A stretch of 9,763 nt of DNA from Flavobacteriaceae bacterium (GCA_015493405.1 WGDF01000213.1:1-9763), one strand, 5' to 3'. Shown: positions 1 to 7,215, numbered from the stretch's first letter. Made by a program: numbers and translations. The notes: generated by a model not told the origin, from the sequence alone.

Positions 1-83
1 ACAATCGGCAACAAAAAGCTGAGCAATACCGAACGCCGGTCTTTGATAAACAATTTTAAATCTTTGATAAATAGGGTGTACAT
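1..83 (-). CDS. ABC-2 type transporter permease, N-terminal fragment (runs off the window)
   Basis: The minus strand has an ATG at 83-81 followed by 27 open codons up to the window edge, reading MYTLFIKDLKLFIKDRR and then a hydrophobic stretch SVLLSFLLPI. A short amphipathic start with a KDRR-type motif leading directly into the first membrane segment is typical of the N-terminus of ABC-2 / NatB-like permeases. The start lies 4 bp beyond the stop codon of the ATPase gene, so the two are almost certainly co-transcribed and would form one exporter, with this protein as the membrane channel. Only about 7% of a normal-length permease is visible, so subfamily and substrate cannot be judged. The assignment rests mainly on this short N-terminus plus the adjacent ATPase. 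Confidence 0.75.
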   Translation of the reverse strand, partial: MYTLFIKDLKLFIKDRRSVLLSFLLPI

Positions 84-87
84 AATG

Positions 88-1023
88 TTAGTTTCTTAGT
101 TTTTTTCCGGTTAATTGTAAAAATACATCTTCAAGATTGGGGCTTTGGGTTTCTATTTTTTGAATTTCACCTCCTGCATTTTGGATAATTTGGATGATGT
201 TTTGTATATCTGTATTCAGATGATTATATGAGATAGAAAGGCTTTGGTTTTCATCATCGATGCTTTGTACTGCCAGTTCGTCCTTAATCTGATCTAATAT
301 ATTTCGTGATATTTCTTTCAAAGTTACCATCACCATCTTCGCACTAATGGCTCTTTCTTTCAAAGATGCCAAATTACCTTGGGCAATGATTTTTCCCTGA
401 TCCATAATCCCTATGGTATGGCACAAGCGTTCGGCTTCTTCCATATAGTGGGTGCCATATATGATGCTCATTCCTTCACGGTTCAGTTCTTCTATCAAGT
501 CAAAAATATGATTCCTGCTTTGTGGGTCAATACCTACCGTAGGCTCATCCATCAACAATATTTTAGGACGGTGTAGCAAGGCAGCACCTATATTTACCCG
601 CTGTTTCATCCCGCCGGAAAAATGTCCCACAGCATCATTTTTTCTATCCGACAAACCGATACGGTTCAGGGTATCATTTACCCTTTTTTTCAATTCTTTT
701 GCAGGAATGTCGTAGAGGCGTCCCCAAAATAGCAAGTTTTCATAGGCAGACAATTCGTCATATAAGGCAATTTCTTGGGGTACAATACCGATTCTTTTTT
801 TGGCAAGATGGGTATTTTTGCGCATATCGATGTCGTCTATCAAAATGCTACCCTTGTCGGGTTGCAAGAGTCCACTGAGTAAATTGATAGTAGTAGATTT
901 TCCAGCGCCATTGGGGCCCAACAAACCAAATATCTCTCCTTGCTTTACAGAGAAATCCAGTTGGTTCAAGGCTTGGATATCGCCAAAGGATTTATCGCAA
1001 TTATTTACTTGTATGATCTTCAT
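88..1023 (-). CDS. ABC transporter ATP-binding protein (ABC-2 exporter, CcmA/DrrA/NatA type)
   Basis: This 311-residue protein is a complete ABC ATPase that would power export by the permease encoded just downstream. Visible motifs, in order, are Walker A GPNGAGKST (36-44), the Q-loop glutamine in VPQ (83), the signature SGGMKQ (136-141), Walker B ILLMDEP (155-161) with catalytic Glu160, the D-loop after GID (164-166), and the H-loop His192 in GTHYMEEAE. The signature SGGMKQRV in place of LSGGQ is usual for the drug and multi-substrate branch. After the nucleotide-binding domain comes an 80-100 residue tail ending in NLEDVFLQLTGK (296-307), the standard C-terminus of DrrA-like subunits. The ATG at 1023-1021 gives the normal family N-terminus. 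No Shine-Dalgarno is seen, and the region from 14 bp upstream is occupied by a MITE-like element, so its promoter must lie in or beyond that element. The exported substrate cannot be told from sequence. Confidence 0.95.
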   Translation of the reverse strand: MKIIQVNNCDKSFGDIQALNQLDFSVKQGEIFGLLGPNGAGKSTTINLLSGLLQPDKGSILIDDIDMRKNTHLAKKRIGIVPQEIALYDELSAYENLLFWGRLYDIPAKELKKRVNDTLNRIGLSDRKNDAVGHFSGGMKQRVNIGAALLHRPKILLMDEPTVGIDPQSRNHIFDLIEELNREGMSIIYGTHYMEEAERLCHTIGIMDQGKIIAQGNLASLKERAISAKMVMVTLKEISRNILDQIKDELAVQSIDDENQSLSISYNHLNTDIQNIIQIIQNAGGEIQKIETQSPNLEDVFLQLTGKKLRN

Positions 1024-1036
1024 AAGTATGATTTTT

Positions 1037-1198
1037 ATACCAAAAGGAATTGTATTTTAGTCCAAAATAAATTGGAATATTTTTTTCTGTATTAAGGCAA
1101 AAAACACAGTTGTAGCCGTTGTTACAACGAGTATTTTTAACGAAGATACAGGAAAAAAGAAACGATTTATTGGACTAATATATAGTTGTTTTTGGTAT
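1037..1198. mobile_element. MITE-like element with 29-bp imperfect terminal inverted repeats
   Basis: The left end (1037-1065) and the right end (1170-1198) are inverted repeats of each other over 29 bp. The outer nine bases (ATACCAAAA) and the inner eight (TAGTCCAA on the left-end strand) match perfectly, and the middle has about six mismatches. The left end reappears exactly, 29 of 29 bases and inverted, at 8661-8689 in this window, which shows it is a dispersed repeat and not a local hairpin. The interior is AT-rich and has no coding potential; it includes small inverted repeats (GTTGTA at 1109-1114 with TACAAC at 1123-1128, and TCCAA 1061-1065 with TTGGA 1072-1076). No clear target-site duplication is seen. 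The short length, long inverted ends and lack of a transposase fit a non-autonomous MITE; the parent element is unknown to me. Confidence 0.6.
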
Positions 1199-1395
1199 TA
1201 CGCCACAAATCTCCGAACACCCCCTTGTTCTGACAAAATAAATCGACCCAACTGTCGGAATATGCAGATGAATGGATAAAATACATATAAGTTACCTTAT
1301 ATTATTTATAGACTATGCTTGACATATGTTAGACCTGGTAGGTTGCCTCAATTGTAAATCAATATTTTTCCCTCATTACTTTGGAATTATAAAAC

Positions 1396-1460
1396 AGTGT
1401 TTTTTAAAATATCACGCTTTTATGATTAATATCAGTTAAGTGTTATTTTTTAAAAATCAC
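1396..1460. repeat. Pair of operator-like imperfect direct repeats before the porin promoter
   Basis: AGTGTTTTTTAAAATATCAC (1396-1415) recurs as a 22-bp variant beginning AGTGTTAT and ending AAAATCAC (1439-1460). Both are quasi-palindromes with GTG near one end and CAC at the other, and their starts are 43 bp apart, about four helical turns. The second copy ends 15 bp before the porin -7 box, a good place for a regulator to bind. AT-rich composition makes partial matches easy, so a regulatory role is only suggested. Confidence 0.35.
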
Positions 1461-1475
1461 TAATCTTTTTTCTTT

Positions 1476-1483
1476 TAATTTTG
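1476..1483 (+). promoter_or_regulatory. Predicted Bacteroidota -7 promoter box for the porin gene
   Basis: TAATTTTG matches the Bacteroidota -7 consensus TAnnTTTG at every fixed position. Transcription would begin about 6 bp downstream, giving a leader of roughly 28 nt before the ATG at 1517. No TTG-type -33 element is visible at the usual 17-23 bp spacing, so expression may depend on an activator. Confidence 0.5.
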
Positions 1484-1516
1484 AGGCACAAAATAACTTT
1501 CACTTAAAGATTTAAT

Positions 1517-2665
1517 ATGAATTCATGGATCAAACTGGTTTTTCTTTTATTTTTTGGCTTCAATTTTTCAAGACTTGCCGCACAGGATCAGCATTTTCAA
1601 AGAACACTACATATCAATGGACGCCTTCAGTTTGACTATGAATTTCTAAAGCGTGATTTGGATTCAGATTGGTTTAATGCAAACGAGTTCAGACGGTTGC
1701 AATTAGATGTAGCCGGAAAAGTAGCGCCGCATTTTAAATATAAAGTAGAGGTGAGTTTTGCACATGGCACTCTGGGATTCAGAGATGTTTACCTGAAATA
1801 TAGCGCCGGCATGTGGGGCAATTTGGCCATTGGAAGTATGGCGGAACCTACGGGACTGGACATGGCTGAGAGTAGCAAATACAGTCCGTTTATGGAACGT
1901 GCGATGTTGACTACTTTGCAAAATTTTAGATGGGGGAATGGTTTACATTATGAAAATTTTAGTTTGTATCATAGCCGTATGACTTTGCAAGCAGCACTGA
2001 CCAATAATGGGAACAACGGCACTGGCTTCAAAGATCCACATTTAGAGTTGGGACATAATTTTTCAGTTCGGACCACTGCAGCTGTTTTCAGGAATGTTAC
2101 GCGGCATAGCTTGGTGCATTTGGGCGTAAACTATGCCTATCGGCCTTACAAAGACTTAAAATTCAGACCTGAAAATCATATGGGCGATACCTATCATTAT
2201 GTCTTTCCGGATGGAAAAAACAGGCAAACAATCGGTTTTGAAGGAGTAACCAATTACCAATCTTTTTCATTGCAATCAGAATATAAAATTTTACGGGTCT
2301 TGAATAAGGCGCGAAAAGACTATCGTATAAATAGTTTTTACATTATGGCAAGTTATTTCCTAACCGGAGAATACCGGCCGTATAAGCATGGCACTTTTGG
2401 ACGCGTTAACCCCGAAAAAGATATTGAAAATGGTGGTAAAGGTGCTTTTGAAATTTTAGTGCGTTTTTCCAAAATGCAATTCTCAGATGATGTAGTCTCT
2501 GTCAATCCGGACAATCCGGCTATGATTGACAATTGGACTTTCGGACTCAATTGGTATTGCACGGCACATATTCGCCTGATGTATAATTATGTGTGGACGA
2601 ATGATGGTAATAGGATGCGGGGGTATTTAAACGGACACTTAATCAGAGTTCAAATGGACTTTTAA
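1517..2665 (+). CDS. Outer-membrane porin, Porin_O_P (phosphate-selective porin) family
   Basis: This 382-residue predicted beta-barrel would let small anions cross the outer membrane. It has a signal peptide (hydrophobic core 7-18, cleavage probably after LAA at 22). The N-terminal part has the family pattern: NGRLQFDYEF (34-43), FRRLQLDVAGKV (58-69), a KYKVEVSF strand (74-81), RDVYLKY (89-95) and SSKYSPFMERAM (119-130). Near the end it has FLTGEYRPYK (281-290), and the last residue is Phe, as is normal for barrel proteins recognised by the Bam complex. These segments are what one expects of the OprP/OprO-like family (Pfam Porin_O_P), and the length is also typical. The family name refers to phosphate in Pseudomonas; substrate here is unproven. 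The next gene starts 28 bp downstream on the same strand, so the two are probably an operon, which suggests the porin may admit sulfur oxyanions. Confidence 0.88.
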   Translation: MNSWIKLVFLLFFGFNFSRLAAQDQHFQRTLHINGRLQFDYEFLKRDLDSDWFNANEFRRLQLDVAGKVAPHFKYKVEVSFAHGTLGFRDVYLKYSAGMWGNLAIGSMAEPTGLDMAESSKYSPFMERAMLTTLQNFRWGNGLHYENFSLYHSRMTLQAALTNNGNNGTGFKDPHLELGHNFSVRTTAAVFRNVTRHSLVHLGVNYAYRPYKDLKFRPENHMGDTYHYVFPDGKNRQTIGFEGVTNYQSFSLQSEYKILRVLNKARKDYRINSFYIMASYFLTGEYRPYKHGTFGRVNPEKDIENGGKGAFEILVRFSKMQFSDDVVSVNPDNPAMIDNWTFGLNWYCTAHIRLMYNYVWTNDGNRMRGYLNGHLIRVQMDF

Positions 2666-2692
2666 TCGATAATAATACAAAATAAATAAATT

Positions 2693-4297
2693 ATGAATTT
2701 AAAAAAATTGCTTAAAAATCAATGGTCTTATGTGTATGCCGGTGCTTTATTCGGTATTGCACAAATTATATATATGATCGGTTTATGGATCAATAATGTG
2801 AATCATGGCAAACCGGCACATCTCAAGCCGATTACTGTAACCACGGATTTGGGCAAAATGTTTCGGGGAGTAGAAGTCTTTATCAATCATATTTTCGGCT
2901 TTAAATCGGAATTATATGGCACATATGGAACAGCGCTTGTCAATGGGGTTGAAAAAGTGGTGCCGTCAAGTGCCGGTGCTTTTGTGCCGGGTATAGGATG
3001 GCCTATTGTTGGTATGATTATAGGTGGTTTTTTGGTAGCCAAAATGGAACGGGAGAGCCGCTCTTGGGCTTATTACAATAAAAAAATGTTATTGGCTTCT
3101 TTTGTAGGTGGTATTTTATTTAGTTACGGTACCCGTTTAGCGGGAGGTTGTACGCTTAATCATCTGATGGGAGGTGTGCCGATGATGAATATCCACTCAT
3201 TGGTAACTGTTGTTTTTATGGCACTCGGTGGTATTTTGAGTTTTTATATCATGGGCAAATTCAAATTGGCAAACTATTTTAAACATCAGGAAACTTTATC
3301 TTATGTCAAAAATGCCGATAAAGGAGAGCAAGCCACCTATAAACCGGGTTACAAACCTTTGAAAAATCCTTATTATTTAGTCGGATTATTCTTTGTTTTA
3401 TTATTGATTTCAGTAGCATTATACAATGGTTTTTTCAATGCCGTAAGTATGCAACATCTCAAAGGAGGAAATTTGCATCCGTTTAACAAATCGGTGACTC
3501 ATGAAGGCTGGTTTTATGTTGTGATGACTTTGTTAGCCGGTATCATTGGAGGTATAGGATTGGCCAAATCGGGATTTGGAACCGAATGTGCTTTGGTCGC
3601 ACTGGAAACAGGTGGTGATATGAAACGTAAAGATCAAAAATATGCCACAACGGGTGTTCCTAAAATTACACGCACCTTAATGCGCAGCTATGCCCCGTTT
3701 ATTGGTTTGGCTACGCATTGGATTGTTATGTTGGGCTTTATCATTATAGCTTGGGTATTTTTTGGTGCCGAACCGGCTTTTGCCGGAAAGGTCAAATATT
3801 CTTTGACTGCCGGTAGTTTAATTGGCGGCTTGCTGCTGGGTATGGGCGCTGTTTTACTCATAGGTTGCGAAATCCGGTCTTATATGCGTTTGGGAATGGG
3901 TTATCTCAATACTATGATTGGTTTTTTAGGCTTTGCAGTAGGTTACCTGCCGTTTACTTTATTTTATAAAGCGCATAAACATTTTTTGAGCAGTACGGTC
4001 ATAGCCGGTAAAAACGGGAGCTTAACCGACAAATATAAAGTATACGAATTGTTTACCGATAAAGTATCCGGACAACAAGTTATTTTGTTTATCTGGTGGG
4101 TGTTTATTTTGTTTTTACTCATTTATTTTATCAAAAAAGGATTGCAAAACACCGGTTTGAAAAAAGTTTATTTAATCCATAGGAGCACCGAAGAAGCACA
4201 AGAATATATTGACCATCAGGCTGCTGAACACCAAGGTTTGGTCAATGATGTACCGGCCCCTAAACCTGTGCCGCCGGAAGCTTATCCCGAAGCCTAA
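2693..4297 (+). CDS. YeeE/YedE (TsuA-like) family membrane protein, putative thiosulfate or sulfur-compound transporter
   Basis: This 534-residue polytopic inner-membrane protein has the internal repeat motifs of the YeeE/YedE family: GTRLAGGCTLNHLMGG (146-161), GIGLAKSGFGTECALVALE (287-305) and LLIGCEIRSYMRLGMGY (388-404). The three cysteines C153, C299 and C392 sit where the essential cysteines of the thiosulfate transporter TsuA (C91, C240 and C293 in Spirochaeta thermophila) would be expected. The interval between the second and third is about 40 residues longer here. The first pair of motifs is separated by a hydrophilic loop (190-225), and the protein ends in a soluble proline-rich tail (about 485-534). 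It is longer than E. coli YeeE (about 350) or YedE (about 400). Lying 28 bp after the porin gene, it is probably the inner-membrane partner of the same uptake route. Thiosulfate is the best-known substrate of the family; other sulfur or selenium compounds remain possible, and no sulfurtransferase gene is adjacent. Confidence 0.85.
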   Translation: MNLKKLLKNQWSYVYAGALFGIAQIIYMIGLWINNVNHGKPAHLKPITVTTDLGKMFRGVEVFINHIFGFKSELYGTYGTALVNGVEKVVPSSAGAFVPGIGWPIVGMIIGGFLVAKMERESRSWAYYNKKMLLASFVGGILFSYGTRLAGGCTLNHLMGGVPMMNIHSLVTVVFMALGGILSFYIMGKFKLANYFKHQETLSYVKNADKGEQATYKPGYKPLKNPYYLVGLFFVLLLISVALYNGFFNAVSMQHLKGGNLHPFNKSVTHEGWFYVVMTLLAGIIGGIGLAKSGFGTECALVALETGGDMKRKDQKYATTGVPKITRTLMRSYAPFIGLATHWIVMLGFIIIAWVFFGAEPAFAGKVKYSLTAGSLIGGLLLGMGAVLLIGCEIRSYMRLGMGYLNTMIGFLGFAVGYLPFTLFYKAHKHFLSSTVIAGKNGSLTDKYKVYELFTDKVSGQQVILFIWWVFILFLLIYFIKKGLQNTGLKKVYLIHRSTEEAQEYIDHQAAEHQGLVNDVPAPKPVPPEAYPEA

Positions 4298-4391
4298 AGT
4301 CGATTTGTTTTAAATAAATCTTTAAAGCTATCGAAATGGAGAAGGGGTGATTCAAATCTGAGGGGTATCAGCATAAGGCGGTATGATTAAT

Positions 4392-4416
4392 TTTACCGAT
4401 TTGAATAGTCGGTAAA
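4392..4416 (+). terminator. Probable terminator after the YeeE/YedE-family gene
   Basis: TTTACCGA (4392-4399) and TCGGTAAA (4409-4416) form a perfect 8-bp stem with a 9-nt loop, followed by GACTTTTAAAT. It lies about 95 bp after the stop codon and before the promoter box of the next gene, so it would separate the porin unit from the yeiH-like gene. The stem is AT-rich and the T-run short, so it may be weak. Confidence 0.5.
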
Positions 4417-4505
4417 GACTTTTAAATGAAGTTGAGGTATTTAAAGATATTTTTTCTCAATTTACTATTTCCTGATTTCTATCATAAAATTGTGTGTTTT
4501 TAGTT

Positions 4506-4513
4506 TATATTTG
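4506..4513 (+). promoter_or_regulatory. Predicted -7 promoter box for the yeiH-like gene
   Basis: TATATTTG is a perfect TAnnTTTG match, placing the transcription start near 4519 and giving a leader of about 20 nt before the ATG at 4539. Because it falls inside the longer GTG-initiated frame (from 4494), it argues that the ATG at 4539 is the true start. No clear -33 box is seen. Confidence 0.55.
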
Positions 4514-4538
4514 CAAAAATATTCTAAAACAACCCTTA

Positions 4539-5525
4539 ATGAAATTATTGAAGCATTATTTACCGGGCCTGATTTTGGTTTTGATTTTGGCCTTAATTTC
4601 TGCATTATTAGCCGGATTTTTACCCTTTGGCGCAGTGGTTGTAGGAATTAGTTTGGGAATGCTTTTGGGCAATTTATGGGGTTTAAAAGAAACATGGCAA
4701 ATCGGCATCAACTTTGCCGAAAAGCAAATACTAGCTTGGGCCATTATTTTAATGGGAGTCAAACTGGATTTTAATATCGTTAAGGATTTAGGTCTTAAAG
4801 CAGTAGCCATTATTATCATTAGTATTATTTTTACGATAAGTGTTGCGCTGATTTTAGGTAAACTCTTCAAATTCAATCCCCGTTTGGCACTGTTGTTGGG
4901 TATTGGGAATGGGGTGTGTGGCAGTTCGGCCATTGCTGCGACTGAAAAAATTATAGGTGCCGATAAAAATGAAGTGGGAATTTCGGTTACGGTAGTTAAT
5001 TTTCTAGGAGTAATCGGGATGTTTTTATTGCCCTTATTAGTTAAGTTTGTGTTGGTTTTCAACGATTTACAATCTGGTTTTTTGATTGGGAATACCTTAC
5101 AAGCAGTCGGTCAAGTGGTGGCAGCCGGTTTTTCCATCGATGAAACCGTCGGTCATACCGCTACAATTGTCAAAATGATGCGGATTTTAATGTTAACTCC
5201 TATTGTATTGAGTCTGTTATTCTATTTCAGTCGGAGAAACAAAAAAACCGAAGTCGTGGTAAAAAAACAAGGGATTCCTTATTTTATTGTCGGCTTTATT
5301 TTGATGTCTTTGATTCCGACACTCCATTTACTTTCATCCGGAATGATAGATGTACTAGGCCGTTTCAGTCATTATTTACTTTTAATAGCCATGGTTGCAA
5401 TTGGCTTGAAAATTAGTTTTAAATCAATTGTAAAGCAAGGTGGCAAAGCGCTATTCTTAGGGAGTTTGGTTTTTTTAATGCAAATATTGTTTAGTATTTT
5501 GATGATATTTTTGTTTGTTAAATAA
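4539..5525 (+). CDS. yeiH: YeiH/UPF0324 family protein, putative sulfate exporter
   Basis: Started at the ATG at 4539, this is a 328-residue inner-membrane protein of about ten hydrophobic segments. The diagnostic family motif is GIGNGVCGSSAIAA (121-134). Other family segments are ILMGVKLDF (70-78), the EVGISVTVVNFLGVIGM stretch (145-161), GNTLQAVGQVVAAGFS (184-199), HTATIVKMMRILMLTPIVL (206-224) and a C-terminal AMVAIGLKISFK (284-295). Members are annotated as a putative sulfate exporter family (Pfam Cons_hypoth698); transport has little direct proof. The start at 4539 is preferred because upstream codons from a GTG at 4494 overlap the promoter box, and family proteins begin with a short basic segment before the first helix, here MKLLKHYLPG. 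It follows a porin and a thiosulfate-type transporter, which supports a sulfur role. Its 3' end is partly duplicated at 7246-7335. Confidence 0.88.
   Translation: MKLLKHYLPGLILVLILALISALLAGFLPFGAVVVGISLGMLLGNLWGLKETWQIGINFAEKQILAWAIILMGVKLDFNIVKDLGLKAVAIIIISIIFTISVALILGKLFKFNPRLALLLGIGNGVCGSSAIAATEKIIGADKNEVGISVTVVNFLGVIGMFLLPLLVKFVLVFNDLQSGFLIGNTLQAVGQVVAAGFSIDETVGHTATIVKMMRILMLTPIVLSLLFYFSRRNKKTEVVVKKQGIPYFIVGFILMSLIPTLHLLSSGMIDVLGRFSHYLLLIAMVAIGLKISFKSIVKQGGKALFLGSLVFLMQILFSILMIFLFVK
5443..5506 (+). repeat. Direct repeat copy A, within the 3' end of the yeiH-like gene
   Basis: These 64 bp match 7247-7310 with two mismatches, and 5455-5506 match 7259-7310 exactly over 52 bp. In this copy the sequence encodes the last membrane helix of the YeiH-family protein and ends 19 bp before the end of its stop codon. 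The two copies are 1804 bp apart and bracket the T9SS cargo gene. Confidence 0.95.
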
Positions 5526-5560
5526 CAGTGGTTAAATTAAATTTATTTTGATTTTTGTTG

Positions 5561-5568
5561 TAACTTTA
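5561..5568 (+). promoter_or_regulatory. Possible degenerate -7 box for the T9SS cargo gene
   Basis: TAACTTTA differs from TAnnTTTG at the last base only and would give a leader of about 14 nt before the ATG at 5588. No -33 element is at the right distance. The 62-bp gap after yeiH is also short enough for read-through, so this is a weak call. Confidence 0.25.
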
Positions 5569-5587
5569 TTGCATAAAATTTAAAGTT

Positions 5588-7192
5588 ATGAAAAAATCAT
5601 TAACCTTTATTCTTTTCTTATTTTCCTTTTTTTATCCGATTTATGCCCAATATACGCTGTATCAAGGGGAATTAATGGGTGGTAGTAAAGATGATGTAGC
5701 CACTTGCGTCTGGGTATTTTCAGATTATGATAGGGTTTATCCTTTTGTAGGCGGTTATTATCAATCGGAAGATGGGGATTTCAGTTCTAATAATGGTGTT
5801 GAGGATTGTTTTGTTACTGGGTTTGATATCAATCAGTTTACCCCTTGGACTACAGTTTTCGGTGGGTCACAACATGATTACCTTTATGATATTTTAAATG
5901 TAAATGGTAATACTTATGTCGTTGGTGCTTCGGACTCTAATGACTTTGATATTACCGGTAATCATGGCGACAAAGATTTTTTAGTAGCAAAATTAGATAG
6001 CTATGGTCAACTGCTTTGGACGAAGAGCTTTGGTGGAAGCGGGACAGATATAGCAACATCTATTGCATTTCTTGACAATAATCTTTGGGTTTTGGGTTAT
6101 TCCAATTCATCTGACGGAGATGTTACCGCTAATTATGGAGACTATGATTTATGGTTGACAAAATTGGATATGGATGGCAATTTGCTTTGGCAAAAAAATT
6201 ATGGTGGATCTGGCGATGACCGTAGTTCAGATATGGATTTGTCATTTGATAATAATCTACAAGGCTCCGGATTGATTTTATCCGGTTATTCCAAATCTTC
6301 GGATGGCGATTTAACCCTAAATCACGGCGATTATGATTATTGGCTTGTTAGCATTGATACTACCGGCTCTATTATCTATCAACAATCTTTTGGAGGTAGC
6401 GGTTCCGATATAAAACCGAAAATTTCCACGAGTAGTCGATCAAGTATAGATATCGTCGGTTCATCCAATTCCACCGATGGCGATATTACCAACCCTTTGG
6501 GAGGTTATGATGTTTGGTGGATTACAGCAGATTTGTATTCAAACAGTATTAATATTTATAGAAATACCAATGTTGGTGGTTCTGATGATGATTTTGGTAC
6601 AGGGGTTTTGAATTTTCCTATTTCATGTTCTTCACCTACGATTTTTATCACTTTTAATTCCAAATCTTCCGATGGTGATACCTATATCAATCATGGTGGA
6701 TTTGATGCTTGGTTTTTATATGAAGGTTTTTACGGAGGAACAGGTTTTTTTAATTTTGGAGGTCAAGGGGATGATGAATTTTTAGGTATGAATTCTTTAT
6801 TTGATATGAATAATAATGTTTATGATTTTAATAAATATGCATATTTTGTAGGAAAGAGTGATTCAGCTGATTTGTCAGGTACAATACCACATGGACAAAT
6901 AGATGCTTGGCAAGTAAGCGGAGATTATTTAATTCAAGGTATTTCCGAATATGCAATTAATGTTAAGATTTTTCCTATTCCTGTTACTAATCAATTGAAA
7001 ATACAAGTAGAAGAAGGGCAGATCAAGACTTTATGGTTATATGATATGACTGGGAAATTGTTGTTTCATAATGATTTAAAGTTACTGTCAGATACTTATA
7101 TTTTAAACTTACCTGAACTAAAAATAGGAAATTATTGGCTAAAAATAACAACGGATAAAGGGATGGCAATCAAAAAAATAACTAAAATTTAA
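5588..7192 (+). CDS. Secreted SBBP-type beta-propeller protein with C-terminal T9SS sorting domain
   Basis: This 534-residue protein is predicted to be exported through Sec and then secreted or surface-anchored by the type IX system. The signal peptide has a core at 5-18 and likely cleavage in IYA-Q at 20/21. Residues 30-445 contain seven copies of a unit of about 60 residues. The GGS/GGQ cores start at 31, 92, 149, 206, 269, 330 and 391, each followed by an Asp-rich turn and then an SDGD-x5-HGDYD-like motif (for example 175-187 and 238-250) and, in the best copies, a KLDxxGxLLW strand. This is the pattern of SBBP beta-propeller repeats, so a seven-bladed propeller is likely; blades 1 and 7 are the most diverged. 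Residues about 455-534 form a type A sorting domain: IFPIPVTNQLKI (461-472), LYDMTGKLL (484-492), IGNYWLKITT (513-522), KKITKI end. Binding partner unknown. Flanking yeiH repeats suggest it was inserted here. Confidence 0.87.
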   Translation: MKKSLTFILFLFSFFYPIYAQYTLYQGELMGGSKDDVATCVWVFSDYDRVYPFVGGYYQSEDGDFSSNNGVEDCFVTGFDINQFTPWTTVFGGSQHDYLYDILNVNGNTYVVGASDSNDFDITGNHGDKDFLVAKLDSYGQLLWTKSFGGSGTDIATSIAFLDNNLWVLGYSNSSDGDVTANYGDYDLWLTKLDMDGNLLWQKNYGGSGDDRSSDMDLSFDNNLQGSGLILSGYSKSSDGDLTLNHGDYDYWLVSIDTTGSIIYQQSFGGSGSDIKPKISTSSRSSIDIVGSSNSTDGDITNPLGGYDVWWITADLYSNSINIYRNTNVGGSDDDFGTGVLNFPISCSSPTIFITFNSKSSDGDTYINHGGFDAWFLYEGFYGGTGFFNFGGQGDDEFLGMNSLFDMNNNVYDFNKYAYFVGKSDSADLSGTIPHGQIDAWQVSGDYLIQGISEYAINVKIFPIPVTNQLKIQVEEGQIKTLWLYDMTGKLLFHNDLKLLSDTYILNLPELKIGNYWLKITTDKGMAIKKITKI

Positions 7193-7215
7193 AATCAAAA
7201 TCTAAGCACGGTCGA

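Larger units (their letters stand above)
1199..1516. other. Gene-free AT-rich region upstream of the porin gene
   Basis: No convincing reading frame is present. Visible items are a short hairpin ACCT-GGT-AGGT at 1333-1343 within AGACCTGGTAGGTTGCC, a TTGACA at 1319-1324 with no matching -10 partner, a pair of operator-like direct repeats (1396-1415 and 1439-1460), and the promoter box of the porin gene (1476-1483). The ABC ATPase is transcribed leftward and the porin rightward, so this plus the MITE-like element forms their divergent control region. Confidence 0.6.

Noticed and set aside
379..1060. Plus-strand frames opposite the ABC ATPase
   Set aside because: They are complements of conserved ATPase motifs and have no independent support.
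1319..1324. TTGACA as a -35 promoter element
   Set aside because: Bacteroidota do not use the TTGACA/TATAAT promoter, and no suitable -10 partner is nearby.
1333..1343. ACCT-GGT-AGGT hairpin as half of a dispersed Bacteroidota hairpin repeat
   Set aside because: Only a 4-bp stem is present and no second copy occurs in the window, so it cannot be supported here.
4556..5062. Minus-strand 168-codon frame opposite yeiH
   Set aside because: It is antisense to a well-supported membrane protein; the composition (many Ile, Lys, Thr) is what the complement of a hydrophobic coding region gives.
5588..7192. Regular repeats considered as a CRISPR or DNA satellite array
   Set aside because: The periodicity is at the protein level (about 60 residues, 180 bp) with diverged codons; there are no short identical repeats with spacers.
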